Positions 28,159 through 36,566 of a stretch of 64,000 nucleotides of DNA are shown one piece after another. Every line of letters begins with the position of its first letter. Position 1 is the stretch's first letter. The notes beneath the pieces were generated by a model. It searched no databases. It saw only the letters and a program-made list of their open reading frames with translations, and was not told the DNA's origin. A program made the position numbers and the translations under genes. The stretch covers positions 1,488,001 through 1,552,000 of the forward strand of contig NZ_CP104582.1 in assembly GCF_029814935.1 (NCBI RefSeq), written 5' to 3'. This stretch comes from Pseudomonas sp. GD03919 (GTDB taxonomy: Bacteria > Pseudomonadota > Gammaproteobacteria > Pseudomonadales > Pseudomonadaceae).

Positions 28159-29193
28159 CTAGCCCAGCGGATTGTCCCGGCGCCGGCTCTCGCGAAACTC
28201 GCCCGGCGTCTGCCCGGTCCAGCTCTTGAAACTGCGGTGAAACGAGCGTGATTCGGTGAAGCCCAGGTAGCAGGCGATGTCCTGGATCGCCAGGTCGCTG
28301 CGCAGCAGGTAGTGCTCGGCCAGTTCCTGGCGCAGCTCGTCGAGAATCTGCTGGTAGCTGGTGCCGGCCTGCTGCAGGTGGCGCTGCAGGGTGCGCACGG
28401 TCATGTCGAACTTCTCCGCCACCCGTTCCTTGCGTGGCAGGCCGTCCTTGAGCAGCAGGCGCAGGGCGTTCTTGACCCGGCGCGGCAGCGGCTCGTCCTC
28501 GTCCAGCCCGGCCATCAGCGCCAGAGCGTGCTCCTCCAGGGTGCGCAGCAGGTTCGCATCGGCCTGGCGCAGCGGCACGCCGAGGTAGTCCAGCGGCACC
28601 AGCAGGGCGTTGCAGCTTTGTTCGAATCGCACCGGGCAGCCAAACAGTTGCTGGTATTCGGCCTGTTCGGTGCCTGCCGGTTGCGCATGCTCGAACCACA
28701 CCTCACGCGGTGAATGTTCGGAGTCGGCGATCCAGCGGGCGTACAGCAGCCAGGAGGCGAGCACGTTCTCGACCATATGGCGGCGCACGTCCGGCGCTTG
28801 ATGGCGGCAGCTCCAGATCAGCCGCACGTGATCTTCGGCTGCTTCGATACGGCTGGTGCCCATGTCGCCCACCAGCTTCTCGTAAGGCACGATGCGGCCC
28901 ATGGCTTCGCCGAGGGTGGCGCAGTTCATGGCGATATAGCCGAGCACGCTCCACGAGCCGGGCTGGACGAAACGCGCCGAGTGCAGGCCGAACAGCGGGT
29001 CGCCGGACACCTCGATCAGATGCGCCAGCAGGCGCTCATGTACTTCGCTGGGCATGCGCTTGCCGTTGTCGGCCAGGTCCTGCGCCTGGATACCGGCTGC
29101 CGCGAGCGCGCGGTCGATATCCAGGCCGAGCTGTTCGGCCTGGCGCAGGTACTTGAGCAGGGCGGGAACCGAGGTATAGCCGAGGTTTTCCAT
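28159..29193 (-). CDS. AraC-family regulator (PF12625-type N-terminal domain)
   Basis: 344 residues. The N-terminal arabinose-operon-regulator-like domain covers about residues 15-210 (VPALLKYLRQAEQLGLDIDR, GDPLFGLHSARFVQPGSWSV). The C-terminal AraC DNA-binding domain has two helix-turn-helix motifs, the second in IQDIACYLGFTESRSFHRSF, followed by KSWTGQTPGEFR. The ATG at 29193 (MENLGYTS) has AAGAAG upstream and is preferred over an ATG 33 codons further up. It is divergent from the FAD oxidase/G3P dehydrogenase-like pair and probably controls it. Its 3' end abuts the hvfB-like remnant. Confidence 0.87.
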   Translation of the reverse strand: MENLGYTSVPALLKYLRQAEQLGLDIDRALAAAGIQAQDLADNGKRMPSEVHERLLAHLIEVSGDPLFGLHSARFVQPGSWSVLGYIAMNCATLGEAMGRIVPYEKLVGDMGTSRIEAAEDHVRLIWSCRHQAPDVRRHMVENVLASWLLYARWIADSEHSPREVWFEHAQPAGTEQAEYQQLFGCPVRFEQSCNALLVPLDYLGVPLRQADANLLRTLEEHALALMAGLDEDEPLPRRVKNALRLLLKDGLPRKERVAEKFDMTVRTLQRHLQQAGTSYQQILDELRQELAEHYLLRSDLAIQDIACYLGFTESRSFHRSFKSWTGQTPGEFRESRRRDNPLG

Positions 29194-29318
29194 GGATTCT
29201 TCTTGTTCGGGGGTGCCTGTCTTGATTGGCGATAGCGCCTGTCTCGATTCGACAGTGACGGAAATCGGCGGCTGGCTAGTATAGGCAGCCATAAGTGCTG
29301 ATCGGAATGGGGGATGCG

Positions 29319-30914
29319 ATGCGACGCTGGAACGGATGGGGTGACGAGGCGACCGAAGTGGAACTGCCGGCTCATGGCGAGGCCTTTCTCGCCGAGCTGG
29401 TCGGGCCGGGTCAGCGTTTGGCCGACGCCAGCCTGCAGGATGTGCTGGCGCGTGTGCCGGCCTCGCGCCTGGCCCCCAACCCGCTGATCAGCCAGGATGC
29501 CGAAGTGCGCGTGCGCCATGCCCGTGGTCAGAGCCTGCCGGACTGGCTGGCGATGCGCTCCGGTGACTTCGGCCTGTTTCCCGATGGCGTCGCCTGCCCG
29601 GAAAGTGCCGAGCAGATCCGCGAGCTGCTGGCCTGGGCGCAACAGCATGACGTGACCCTGATCCCCTACGGCGGCGGCACCTCGGTGGCCGGCCATATCA
29701 ACCCGCAAGTTGGCCAGCGCCCGGTGCTGACCCTGTCGCTGGAGCGCATGACGCGCCTGCTGGATATCGACGAGGACAGCCTGATCGCCACCTTCGGCCC
29801 TGGCGCCAATGGCCCGCAGGTGGAAAGCCAGCTGCGCGCGCGTGGCTATACGCTTGGCCATTTTCCGCAGTCCTGGGAGCTGTCGACCCTCGGTGGCTGG
29901 GTCGCCAGCCGCTCCAGCGGCCAGCAGTCGCTGCGCTACGGGCGCATCGAGCAACTGTTCGCCGGCGGCAAGCTGGAAACTTTCGCCGGTACCCTGGAGA
30001 TTCCCACCTTCCCGGCGTCGGCCGCCGGGCCCGACCTGCGCGAGCTGGTAATGGGTTCGGAAGGGCGCTTCGGGGTGATCTCCGAGGTGCGCGTGCGCAT
30101 CAGTCGCCTGGCCGAGCAGGAGCGTTTCTATGCGGTGTTTTTGCCCAACTGGCAGCAGGCGCTGAGCGCCATTCGCAGCCTGGCCCAGGCGCGCGTGCCG
30201 CTGTCCATGCTGCGCCTGTCCAACGCCATCGAAACCCGTACCCAACTGGCCCTGGCCGGTCACCCGCAGCAGATCGAGCTGCTGGAAAAATACCTGGCCC
30301 TGCGCGGCGCCCGCGACGGCAAGTGCATGCTGACGTTCGGCGTTACTGGCAGCCGGGTGCAGAACGCCGCCTCGCTGAAACAGGCGCGGCGCCTGCTCAA
30401 AGGCTTTGGCGGCGTGTTCACCGGCACCCTGCTGGGCAAGAAATGGGAGCGCAACCGTTTCCGTTTCCCCTATCTGCGTCACGGTCTGTGGGAGCGCGGC
30501 TACCTGGTGGACACCCTGGAAACCGCCACTGACTGGTCCAACGTCGATAACCTGCTGAACAAGGTCGAGGCCAGCCTGCGTGACGAACTGGCCGCCGACG
30601 GCGAGCGGGTGCACGTGTTCACCCACCTGTCGCACGTTTACGGCGAAGGTTCGAGCATCTACACCACCTACGTATTCCGCCCCGGCAGCGACTACGCTGA
30701 GGCCATGGCGCGCTGGCAGCGCTTGAAGGCAGCGGCCAGCCGCACCATCGCTGAGAATCGCGGCACCATCAGCCACCAACACGGTGTGGGTCGCGACCAT
30801 GCGCCTTACCTAGCCGCAGAGAAGGGCGAGTTGGGCATGGCCACGCTGCGCAGCCTGGCCACGCATTTCGACCCCGACCAGCGCCTGGCGCCTGGCGTGT
30901 TGCTGCAGGACTGA
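29319..30914 (+). CDS. FAD-binding oxidase, AGPS-like
   Basis: 531 residues, FAD-linked oxidase of the vanillyl-alcohol oxidase/D-lactate dehydrogenase fold. The FAD loop IPYGGGTSVAGHIN lies near residue 115, QSWELSTLGGWVASRSSGQQ near 190, GSEGRFGVISEVRVRI near 245, and the C-terminal GTISHQHGVGRDHAPYL near 490. Overall it resembles alkyldihydroxyacetone-phosphate synthase (AGPS), which forms ether-lipid precursors, but the true reaction is unknown. Of three nearby ATGs, 29319 has GGGGGA eight bases upstream. It is followed two bases later by the G3P dehydrogenase-like gene, so they form an operon. Confidence 0.82.
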   Translation: MRRWNGWGDEATEVELPAHGEAFLAELVGPGQRLADASLQDVLARVPASRLAPNPLISQDAEVRVRHARGQSLPDWLAMRSGDFGLFPDGVACPESAEQIRELLAWAQQHDVTLIPYGGGTSVAGHINPQVGQRPVLTLSLERMTRLLDIDEDSLIATFGPGANGPQVESQLRARGYTLGHFPQSWELSTLGGWVASRSSGQQSLRYGRIEQLFAGGKLETFAGTLEIPTFPASAAGPDLRELVMGSEGRFGVISEVRVRISRLAEQERFYAVFLPNWQQALSAIRSLAQARVPLSMLRLSNAIETRTQLALAGHPQQIELLEKYLALRGARDGKCMLTFGVTGSRVQNAASLKQARRLLKGFGGVFTGTLLGKKWERNRFRFPYLRHGLWERGYLVDTLETATDWSNVDNLLNKVEASLRDELAADGERVHVFTHLSHVYGEGSSIYTTYVFRPGSDYAEAMARWQRLKAAASRTIAENRGTISHQHGVGRDHAPYLAAEKGELGMATLRSLATHFDPDQRLAPGVLLQD

Positions 30915-30916
30915 GC

Positions 30917-32488
30917 ATGGAACCCTGGAACGCCACCTGGCGCGCACGCGCGCTGCCTGATTTGGCCGCGCGCGACTGGGATCTGCTAGTGATAGGCGGC
31001 GGCATCTGCGGCGCCGGCATCCTGCGTGAGGCGGCGCGGCGTGGTTGGCGCTGCCTGTTGCTGGAGCAACGCGACTTCGCCTGGGGTACATCCAGCCGCT
31101 CGTCGAAGATGGTGCATGGCGGCCTGCGCTACGTTGCCAAGGGCCAACTGGGGCTGACCCGCGACTCGGTGCGCGAGCGCCAGCGCCTGCTCGGCGAGGC
31201 ACCGGGGTTGGTGGAACCGCTGAGTTTCGTTATGCCGCATTACCGGGGTGGCTTCCCTGGACCCAAGGTTTTCGGCGGCTTGCTCAGCCTGTACGACGCG
31301 CTGGCCGGCAAGCGCAATCACCTGTTCTATCCGCTGCAGCAACTGCGTTACCTGGCGCCCGGTATTCGCGAGGATGGCCTGCTCGGAGGCACGCGCTTCT
31401 TCGATGCAGTGACCGACGATGCCCGCCTGGTGCAGCGCGTGCTGGGCGAAGCACGCGCCGATGGCGGCGAGGCGCTCAATGGCATGCGCGTGGTCGAGTT
31501 GTTGCGCGAGGCGGGGCAGGTGGTCGGTGTGCTTGCCGAGGATGTGGAAACGGGCGAGCAATACCGCCTACGCAGCTGCGCCGTGGCGCAAGCCACTGGT
31601 GCCTGGGCCGATCGCCTGCGCCAGCCTGGCAATGGTCGCATCCGCCCGCTGCGTGGCAGCCATCTGCTGCTGCCGAGCTGGCGCCTGCCGGTGGCACATG
31701 CCTTCAGTTTTATGCACGCGGCCGATGGGCGGCCGGTGTTCGTCTTCCCCTGGGAAGGCGCAACGGTGATCGGCACCACCGATCTGGATCATGCGGACGA
31801 CCTGGACACCGAGGCGGCGATCAGTAACGAGGAGGTCGACTATCTGCTGGCCGCCTGTGCCCAGCAATTTCCGTGCGCCGAAGTGATGCGCGGCGATGTG
31901 CTGTCGACCTGGGCCGGCGTGCGCCCTGTGGTGAGCGATGGTGGCAGTGCACTGAAACCCTCCGACGAGAAGCGCGAGCATGCGCTGTGGATCGAGCCGG
32001 GCAGCGTGACCCTGGCCGGCGGCAAGCTGACCACCTTTCGTCTGCTGGCGCTGGAGGTGCTGCGAGCCTGTGCCGGGTTCGTCGGCAAGCCGGTGGATGA
32101 TCAGGGCGGTGCGGTCTTCGCTTCAAATATGCCGACACCGATGCCGACCTTGAGCCCGGCGCAGCAACGCCGTCTGGCCGGGCGCCATGGTCGCCAGTTG
32201 GGCGAGGTGCTGCGCGTGATCGGCGAGGTGGGCAGCGATTGCGTCGCGGGTACGAACACCTTCTGGGCCGAGCTGGCCTGGGCCGCCGAGGGCGAGCTGG
32301 TGTTGCATCTGGACGACCTGTTGCTACGCCGCACGCGCCTGGGTCTGCTGCTGGCCGAAGGCGGCCGCGCCGAACTGTCGCGTATCCGCGTGCTGTGCCA
32401 ACCGCGCATGGGCTGGAGCGATGCGCGCTGGCTGCAGGAGGAGACGGATTACCTGGCGTTGTGGCGGCGCTGTTACAGCCTGCCATGA
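30917..32488 (+). CDS. Glycerol-3-phosphate dehydrogenase-like FAD enzyme
   Basis: 523 residues, GlpD/GlpA family. FAD motif DLLVIGGGICGAGILREAARRG is near residue 20, then FAWGTSSRSSKMVHGGLRYV near 55, and a substrate/FAD part VFVFPWEGATVIGTTDLDHA near 275. The C-terminal domain (DAO_C) is shorter than in E. coli GlpD. It would oxidise a glycerol-phosphate-like compound at the membrane and feed the quinone pool. Genomic context (AGPS-like oxidase, FGGY kinase, AraC regulator) differs from the glpFKRD operon, so the substrate may be a modified glycerol phosphate. The next gene of the set is now 1.5 kb away because of an IS1111-type insertion. Confidence 0.85.
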   Translation: MEPWNATWRARALPDLAARDWDLLVIGGGICGAGILREAARRGWRCLLLEQRDFAWGTSSRSSKMVHGGLRYVAKGQLGLTRDSVRERQRLLGEAPGLVEPLSFVMPHYRGGFPGPKVFGGLLSLYDALAGKRNHLFYPLQQLRYLAPGIREDGLLGGTRFFDAVTDDARLVQRVLGEARADGGEALNGMRVVELLREAGQVVGVLAEDVETGEQYRLRSCAVAQATGAWADRLRQPGNGRIRPLRGSHLLLPSWRLPVAHAFSFMHAADGRPVFVFPWEGATVIGTTDLDHADDLDTEAAISNEEVDYLLAACAQQFPCAEVMRGDVLSTWAGVRPVVSDGGSALKPSDEKREHALWIEPGSVTLAGGKLTTFRLLALEVLRACAGFVGKPVDDQGGAVFASNMPTPMPTLSPAQQRRLAGRHGRQLGEVLRVIGEVGSDCVAGTNTFWAELAWAAEGELVLHLDDLLLRRTRLGLLLAEGGRAELSRIRVLCQPRMGWSDARWLQEETDYLALWRRCYSLP

Positions 32489-32505
32489 CCCGGATCGCAC
32501 TCCCC

Positions 32506-32526
32506 GTAGGGTGCGCCGCGCGCATC
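32506..32526. repeat. GTAGGGTGCG-type short palindromic repeat
   Basis: GTAGGGTGCGCCGCGCGCATC after the dehydrogenase gene; related to 15648. Confidence 0.5.
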
Positions 32527-32557
32527 AGCAATCCCTCGATACTCAGGTCTGCCAGTT

Positions 32558-32610
32558 GTCGCCCGGATGTAATCCGGGGATGAGTGAAGATGCCGCTCCC
32601 GGATTTCATC
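32558..32610. repeat. Left part of a GTAGCCCGG-type repeat split by the IS
   Basis: GTCGCCCGGATGTAATCCGG, spacer, CTCCCGGATTTCATC. It breaks off at 32610 and resumes as CGGGCTAC at 34007. Confidence 0.8.
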
Positions 32611-32713
32611 TGATGGGATGGACTCCTCCTCCCACGGACGGCATCGCAATGTGCCAGATTGTCTATACCTGAGAAGGGTCACCGACAAACGCTGTAGAGA
32701 GGAGGAGTCCGCC

Positions 32714-33769
32714 ATGAATCGTAGCGCACCTACCCACTGTCCGTTGTATTGCGTGGATCTGGCCAAGCATAAATTTCAGGTTCATGGTTATTCGGCCGAC
32801 GGCCATCGCCAACAATGCCTGACGCTGAGTCGCAGCCAGTTCGACAGGCTATTTTGTGAAGAGTCCAATAGTGATTGCCTTGTGGTGATGGAAGCCTGCG
32901 CCAGCAGCAATTATTGGTGCCGACGTCTTTTGGCGTTGGGTTATCGGGTTAAACGAGTTCCCGCTCAATTTGTCGACAAACAGCGCATCGGCAACAAGAC
33001 CGATGGCAATGATGCCGATGCGATCTTTGCCGTCCACCAGGATCGGCGAGTAGGTGCTGTTGCGGTCAAAACGGTTGAGCAGCAGGATTTGTGCGCTCAG
33101 CACCGGCTGCGGGAACTGCTGGTTGGTCAGCGCACCCAGTTACTCAATCAGGCCCGGAGTCTGCTGGCCGAGCGTGGTCAGATAGCGCCACAGGGGCGTG
33201 TTGCGCTGGAGGCGTTGATCCGCCTGGTATGCCAGGAGGAGCCCAATCAAGAGGTGAGCGCCGGCCTGATCGAGCTACTTGAACAGATCACATGCCAAGT
33301 CGCCGGTATCGACGCGCAGATCCAGAGCATCGAAGGCCGACTCAAAGCTGCCAGCCAAGCATCCGTCTTGATTCGGCAGGTACAGAGCATCCACGGTGTG
33401 GGGCTGATCACTGCCACAGCAGTGGTTGCCGAGTACGGTAACAACATCAGCCACTTTGCCGATGCCCGTCAGTTCGCCGCGAGCTTGGGGGTGACCCCCA
33501 GTGAGCGCTCTTCAGGTCAGCAGCGACGATTGGGGGGGATCACTCGGCGTGGCAATCCCTACCTGCGAACGCTGCTGGTACAGGGTGCCCAATCGGTGCT
33601 CAATCACTGCCAGAGACGTGAGGATGCCATTAGCCAGGTGGCTCGACGCTTGCTGGAGAGTAAACGACGCACGGTAGCCGTTATCGCCATAGCCAACCGT
33701 TTGGCGCGGATCATCTATGCCGTGATCAAACACAACACCCCTTATCGGGCTCAGCCACAGCAGGCCTGA
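32714..33769 (+). CDS. IS110-family transposase (DEDD recombinase)
   Basis: 351 residues. N-terminal RuvC-like DEDD domain: Asp in YCVDLAKHKFQVHG, Glu in VVMEACASSNYW, and the Asp pair in NKTDGNDADAIFAVH. The C-terminal transposase_20 domain has QVQSIHGVGLITATAVVAEY and the catalytic-Ser region in FAASLGVTPSERSSGQQRRL with ITRRGNPYLRTLLVQGA. AGGAGGAG precedes the ATG at 32714; interestingly that stretch repeats part of the subterminal inverted repeat. The gene is complete, so the element may be active. Recombinases of this group use a structured RNA to choose their target. Confidence 0.92.
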   Translation: MNRSAPTHCPLYCVDLAKHKFQVHGYSADGHRQQCLTLSRSQFDRLFCEESNSDCLVVMEACASSNYWCRRLLALGYRVKRVPAQFVDKQRIGNKTDGNDADAIFAVHQDRRVGAVAVKTVEQQDLCAQHRLRELLVGQRTQLLNQARSLLAERGQIAPQGRVALEALIRLVCQEEPNQEVSAGLIELLEQITCQVAGIDAQIQSIEGRLKAASQASVLIRQVQSIHGVGLITATAVVAEYGNNISHFADARQFAASLGVTPSERSSGQQRRLGGITRRGNPYLRTLLVQGAQSVLNHCQRREDAISQVARRLLESKRRTVAVIAIANRLARIIYAVIKHNTPYRAQPQQA

Positions 33770-33995
33770 GCCTTAACCCAACAAGGAGGTACAACCGACA
33801 GCGCAACGGAAGATGGAATAAGGATCAGATCCGGCTGGAGAAAAGCCGAGTAGCCCGCAGCCCCATGATAGGGTCGCTCATCCGATAGGCACTCCAGCAG
33901 CGAACGCCCCATCTAGGCTCGGGAGCAACGGCTCCCTTTACGAAGTCGAATATACGGTCGCGTTGATCACCATCTTGCTACTTGCGCCAGAGGAG
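33770..33995 (+). ncRNA. Candidate bridge RNA / seekRNA of the IS1111-type element
   Basis: Non-coding 3' region where IS1111-group elements encode their guide RNA. Stem-loops are visible: CGGCT-GGAGAA-AAGCCG (about 33832-33848) and GGGAGC-CAAC-GGCTCCC (about 33921-33936). Between and after them are short segments matching the target and the element ends. GTAGCCCG at 33850-33857 is the reverse complement of the right flank CGGGCTAC. TCATCCG at 33878-33884 equals the top strand across the target junction. CCCATC at 33908-33913 is complementary to the left end GATGGG, and ATATA at 33950-33954 equals the right end. Inference; RNA ends are not known. Confidence 0.6.
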
Positions 33996-34006
33996 GAGTC
34001 CATATA

Positions 34007-34014
34007 CGGGCTAC
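34007..34014. repeat. Right fragment of the split GTAGCCCGG-type repeat
   Basis: CGGGCTAC, the remainder of the repeat arm interrupted at 32610. Confidence 0.75.
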
Positions 34015-34048
34015 GCATGGGCATAGGTATAACAAGAAGGATCACACC

Positions 34049-35569
34049 TTGAGCGAACCAAGCTACCTGCTGAGCATCGACAACGGCACCCAGAGCGTCC
34101 GAGCGCTGCTGTTCGATACCAACGGCAACCTGCTGGCCAAGGGCAAGGTCGAGCTGGACCCCGAGTACTACTGGGCCAGTCTCGGCGAGGCCTGCCGTCT
34201 GCTGTGGCAGCAGGTGGATATCGACCGCAGCCAGATCAAAGGCGTTGCCGTCACCACCCAGCGCGGCAGCATCATTCATGTCGACGAGCAGGGCGCGCCG
34301 CTGCGCCCGGCGATTCTCTGGCTCGATCAGCGTCGTGCCGAGGTGGTAGGGCGGATCAAGGGGCTGTGGGGCTGGCTGTTCAAACTGGCGCGTGCCGAAG
34401 AGGCGGTCGATCACTTTCGTGGTCAGGCCGAAGTCAACTGGGTTGCCCAGCACCAACCGGACATTGCGGCACGCACGCACAAGGTGCTGTTGCTTTCGGG
34501 TTTTCTCACCCATCGCCTGTGTGGTCGCTTCGTCGATTCGACCAGCAGTTGCGTGGCCTACCTGCCGTTCGACTACAAGCGCCTGCGCTGGGCGGCGCCG
34601 GGCGACTGGAAATGGCAAGCGCTTAAGGTGCGCCGTGAGCAACTGCCCGAGCTGTTCAAACCGGGGGAACGACTGGGTCAGATCAGCGCCGAGGCCAGCC
34701 GCCATACCGGTATTCCTGAAGGTCTGCCGCTGATTGCTGCTGGCGCCGACAAGGCCTGCGAGGTGCTGGGTTCTGGCGCACTGCAGCCTGGCACGGCCTG
34801 TCTGTCCTACGGCACCACCGCGACCATCAACACCACGCGCAGCCGTTATCTGGAAACCATCCCGCTGATTCCGCCCTATCCGGCGGCGCTGCCGGATCAC
34901 TTCAATACCGAAGTGATGATCTACCGCGGTTTCTGGATGGTCAGTTGGTTCAAGCGCGAGTTCGGCCTACGCGAGATGCAGCGTGCCGAGGCGCTGGGTG
35001 TAGCGCCCGAGGTGCTGTTCGACGAGCTGGTCAACGCCGTGCCGCCTGGCTCCATGGGGCTGATGCTGCAGCCGTATTGGACGCCGGGCATTCGAGAGCC
35101 GGGCCTGGAGGCCAAGGGCTCGATTATCGGTTTTGGCGACGTGCACACCCGCGCGCATCTGTATCGGGCGATTCTCGAAGGCCTGGCGTATGCGTTGCGT
35201 CAGGGTAAGGAACGCATCGAAAAACGCTCCGGTACGCGCATCGAGCGTCTACGTGTTTCCGGTGGCGGGTCACAAAGCGATGCGGCGATGCAACTGACGG
35301 CCGACATTTTCGGCTTGCCGGCTGAGCGACCGCACCTGTACGAAACCAGCGGGCTGGGGGCTGCGATCAACTGCGCGGTAGGTCTGGGCTTGCACCCGGA
35401 TTACCCGAGCGCCATCGCCGCCATGACTCGGGTTGGTCAGGTGTTCCAGCCGAACCCAGAGGCCCAGCGCGTTTATCAGCAGCTCTACGGGCAGGTCTAT
35501 CAGCGCATGTACCGCCAGCTAAAGCCGCTGTACCAGCGCATTCGCAAGATCACCGGCTATCCGGCGTAG
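34049..35569 (+). CDS. FGGY-family carbohydrate kinase (TTG start)
   Basis: 506 residues. FGGY kinases phosphorylate sugars, polyols or glycerol. The N-terminal ATPase motif LSIDNGTQSVRALLFD is at residues 5-20, VAVTTQRGSIIHVDEQG near 68, and the C-terminal domain carries GADKACEVLGSGALQPGTA near 230 and RLRVSGGGSQSDAAMQLTAD near 400. The reading frame starts with TTG at 34049, with AAGAAGG upstream; no ATG fits. It was probably the third gene after the oxidase and the G3P dehydrogenase-like gene before the IS1111-type insertion. The substrate is unknown; glycerol, dihydroxyacetone or a sugar are options. Confidence 0.83.
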   Translation: MSEPSYLLSIDNGTQSVRALLFDTNGNLLAKGKVELDPEYYWASLGEACRLLWQQVDIDRSQIKGVAVTTQRGSIIHVDEQGAPLRPAILWLDQRRAEVVGRIKGLWGWLFKLARAEEAVDHFRGQAEVNWVAQHQPDIAARTHKVLLLSGFLTHRLCGRFVDSTSSCVAYLPFDYKRLRWAAPGDWKWQALKVRREQLPELFKPGERLGQISAEASRHTGIPEGLPLIAAGADKACEVLGSGALQPGTACLSYGTTATINTTRSRYLETIPLIPPYPAALPDHFNTEVMIYRGFWMVSWFKREFGLREMQRAEALGVAPEVLFDELVNAVPPGSMGLMLQPYWTPGIREPGLEAKGSIIGFGDVHTRAHLYRAILEGLAYALRQGKERIEKRSGTRIERLRVSGGGSQSDAAMQLTADIFGLPAERPHLYETSGLGAAINCAVGLGLHPDYPSAIAAMTRVGQVFQPNPEAQRVYQQLYGQVYQRMYRQLKPLYQRIRKITGYPA

Positions 35570-35580
35570 GGTGCCAATTT

Positions 35581-35639
35581 GTAGCCCGGATGAAATCCGG
35601 GGCAGCGTATCCAGCTTTCCCGGATTTCATCCGGGCTAC
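35581..35639. repeat. GTAGCCCGG-type repeat, intact reference copy
   Basis: GTAGCCCGGATGAAATCCGG, spacer, TTCCCGGATTTCATCCGGGC and TAC. It shows the uninterrupted form of the site used by the IS1111-type element. Confidence 0.88.
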
Positions 35640-35690
35640 TTCATACGGAAACCAGTCGCCCTCCAGAGCGGAGGGCGACTGGTTTGTGTA

Positions 35691-36389
35691 TCAGGAGACG
35701 TCTACCAGCACGATCTCGCTGTCTTCTGTTGCCTCGATACGGATCAGCGCTTCATCGGCAATGGCCACGCCATCGCGGGCCTTGGCCGCTACGCCGTTGA
35801 CCGTGAAGGCGCCGGTGGCGCCCACCAGATAGGCCTTGCGACCGGGCTGCAGCGCATACTCGGCGCTTTGCCCAGCCTTGACCGTAGCGGCCACCAGGCG
35901 TGCATCGGTACGGATACGCAATGCATCGACATCCTCCTCGTAACCGCTGGCCAGGGTGACGAAAGCCCCGGCGCGATCCCCTTTGGGGAACGGTTTGGCG
36001 CCCCAGGACGGCGGCAGGCCGGCCTGGTTCGGCTGAATCCAGATCTGGAAGATCTTGGTGGTTGCGTCCTCCAGGTTGTACTCGCTGTGGGCGATGCCGG
36101 TGCCGGCGCTCATCACCTGCACATCGCCGGCCTCGGTACGGCCCTTGTTGCCCAGGTTGTCCTCATGGCTGATGGCCCCTTCGCGAACGTAGGTGATGAT
36201 CTCCATGTCACGATGCGGGTGCGGCGGGAAGCCCGAATGTGGGGCGATCTCGTCGTCGTTCCAGACGCGCAGGCGGCCCCAGTTCATCCGCTTGGCGTCA
36301 TGGTAGTCGGCGAAGGAAAAATGGTGGCGCGCGTTGAGCCAGCCGTGGTGGGCACTGCCGAGTTGTTCGAACGGACGTACATCGATCAT
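35691..36389 (-). CDS. Pirin family protein (YhhW-like cupin)
   Basis: 232 residues, two-domain cupin. The metal site is visible in HSGFPPHPHRDMEIITYV (His-X-His and following residues, about 55-72) and in MSAGTGIAHSEYN near 98 (third His) with Glu. Pirins of the YhhW type have quercetin 2,3-dioxygenase activity in vitro; their role in the cell is unclear. The ATG at 36389 has AGGAGA seven bases upstream. It is divergent from yegS across an AT-rich 177-base promoter region. Confidence 0.87.
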   Translation of the reverse strand: MIDVRPFEQLGSAHHGWLNARHHFSFADYHDAKRMNWGRLRVWNDDEIAPHSGFPPHPHRDMEIITYVREGAISHEDNLGNKGRTEAGDVQVMSAGTGIAHSEYNLEDATTKIFQIWIQPNQAGLPPSWGAKPFPKGDRAGAFVTLASGYEEDVDALRIRTDARLVAATVKAGQSAEYALQPGRKAYLVGATGAFTVNGVAAKARDGVAIADEALIRIEATEDSEIVLVDVS

Positions 36390-36566
36390 GGTCAATTCTC
36401 CTGTCGTGCAGGGGCTCAGTCCCGTGCAGCATCGATGTGCGCATGATTCATGTGGTCTGATCGATTTAAAAGCGCAATATTTTTGAATTTAATATCTATT
36501 TATTTGATTAATTTTTGCGAGGGCCACGCACTAGGCTTTCGCGGGTTCGTTTCAAGGAGCACTGCA

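Larger units (their letters stand above)
32611..34006 (+). mobile_element. IS110-family (IS1111 group) insertion sequence inside a repeat
   Basis: Subterminal inverted repeats of 14 bp: ATGGACTCCTCCTC at 32618-32631 and GAGGAGGAGTCCAT at 33990-34003. Seven bases lie outside the left and three outside the right one, the known IS1111-group geometry. Removing 32611-34006 joins CCCGGATTTCATC to CGGGCTAC and restores exactly the right arm of the genome repeat seen at 35581-35639. No target duplication is visible, as expected. The element holds one DEDD transposase gene and a 237-base 3' non-coding region likely to make the guide RNA. Confidence 0.88.
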
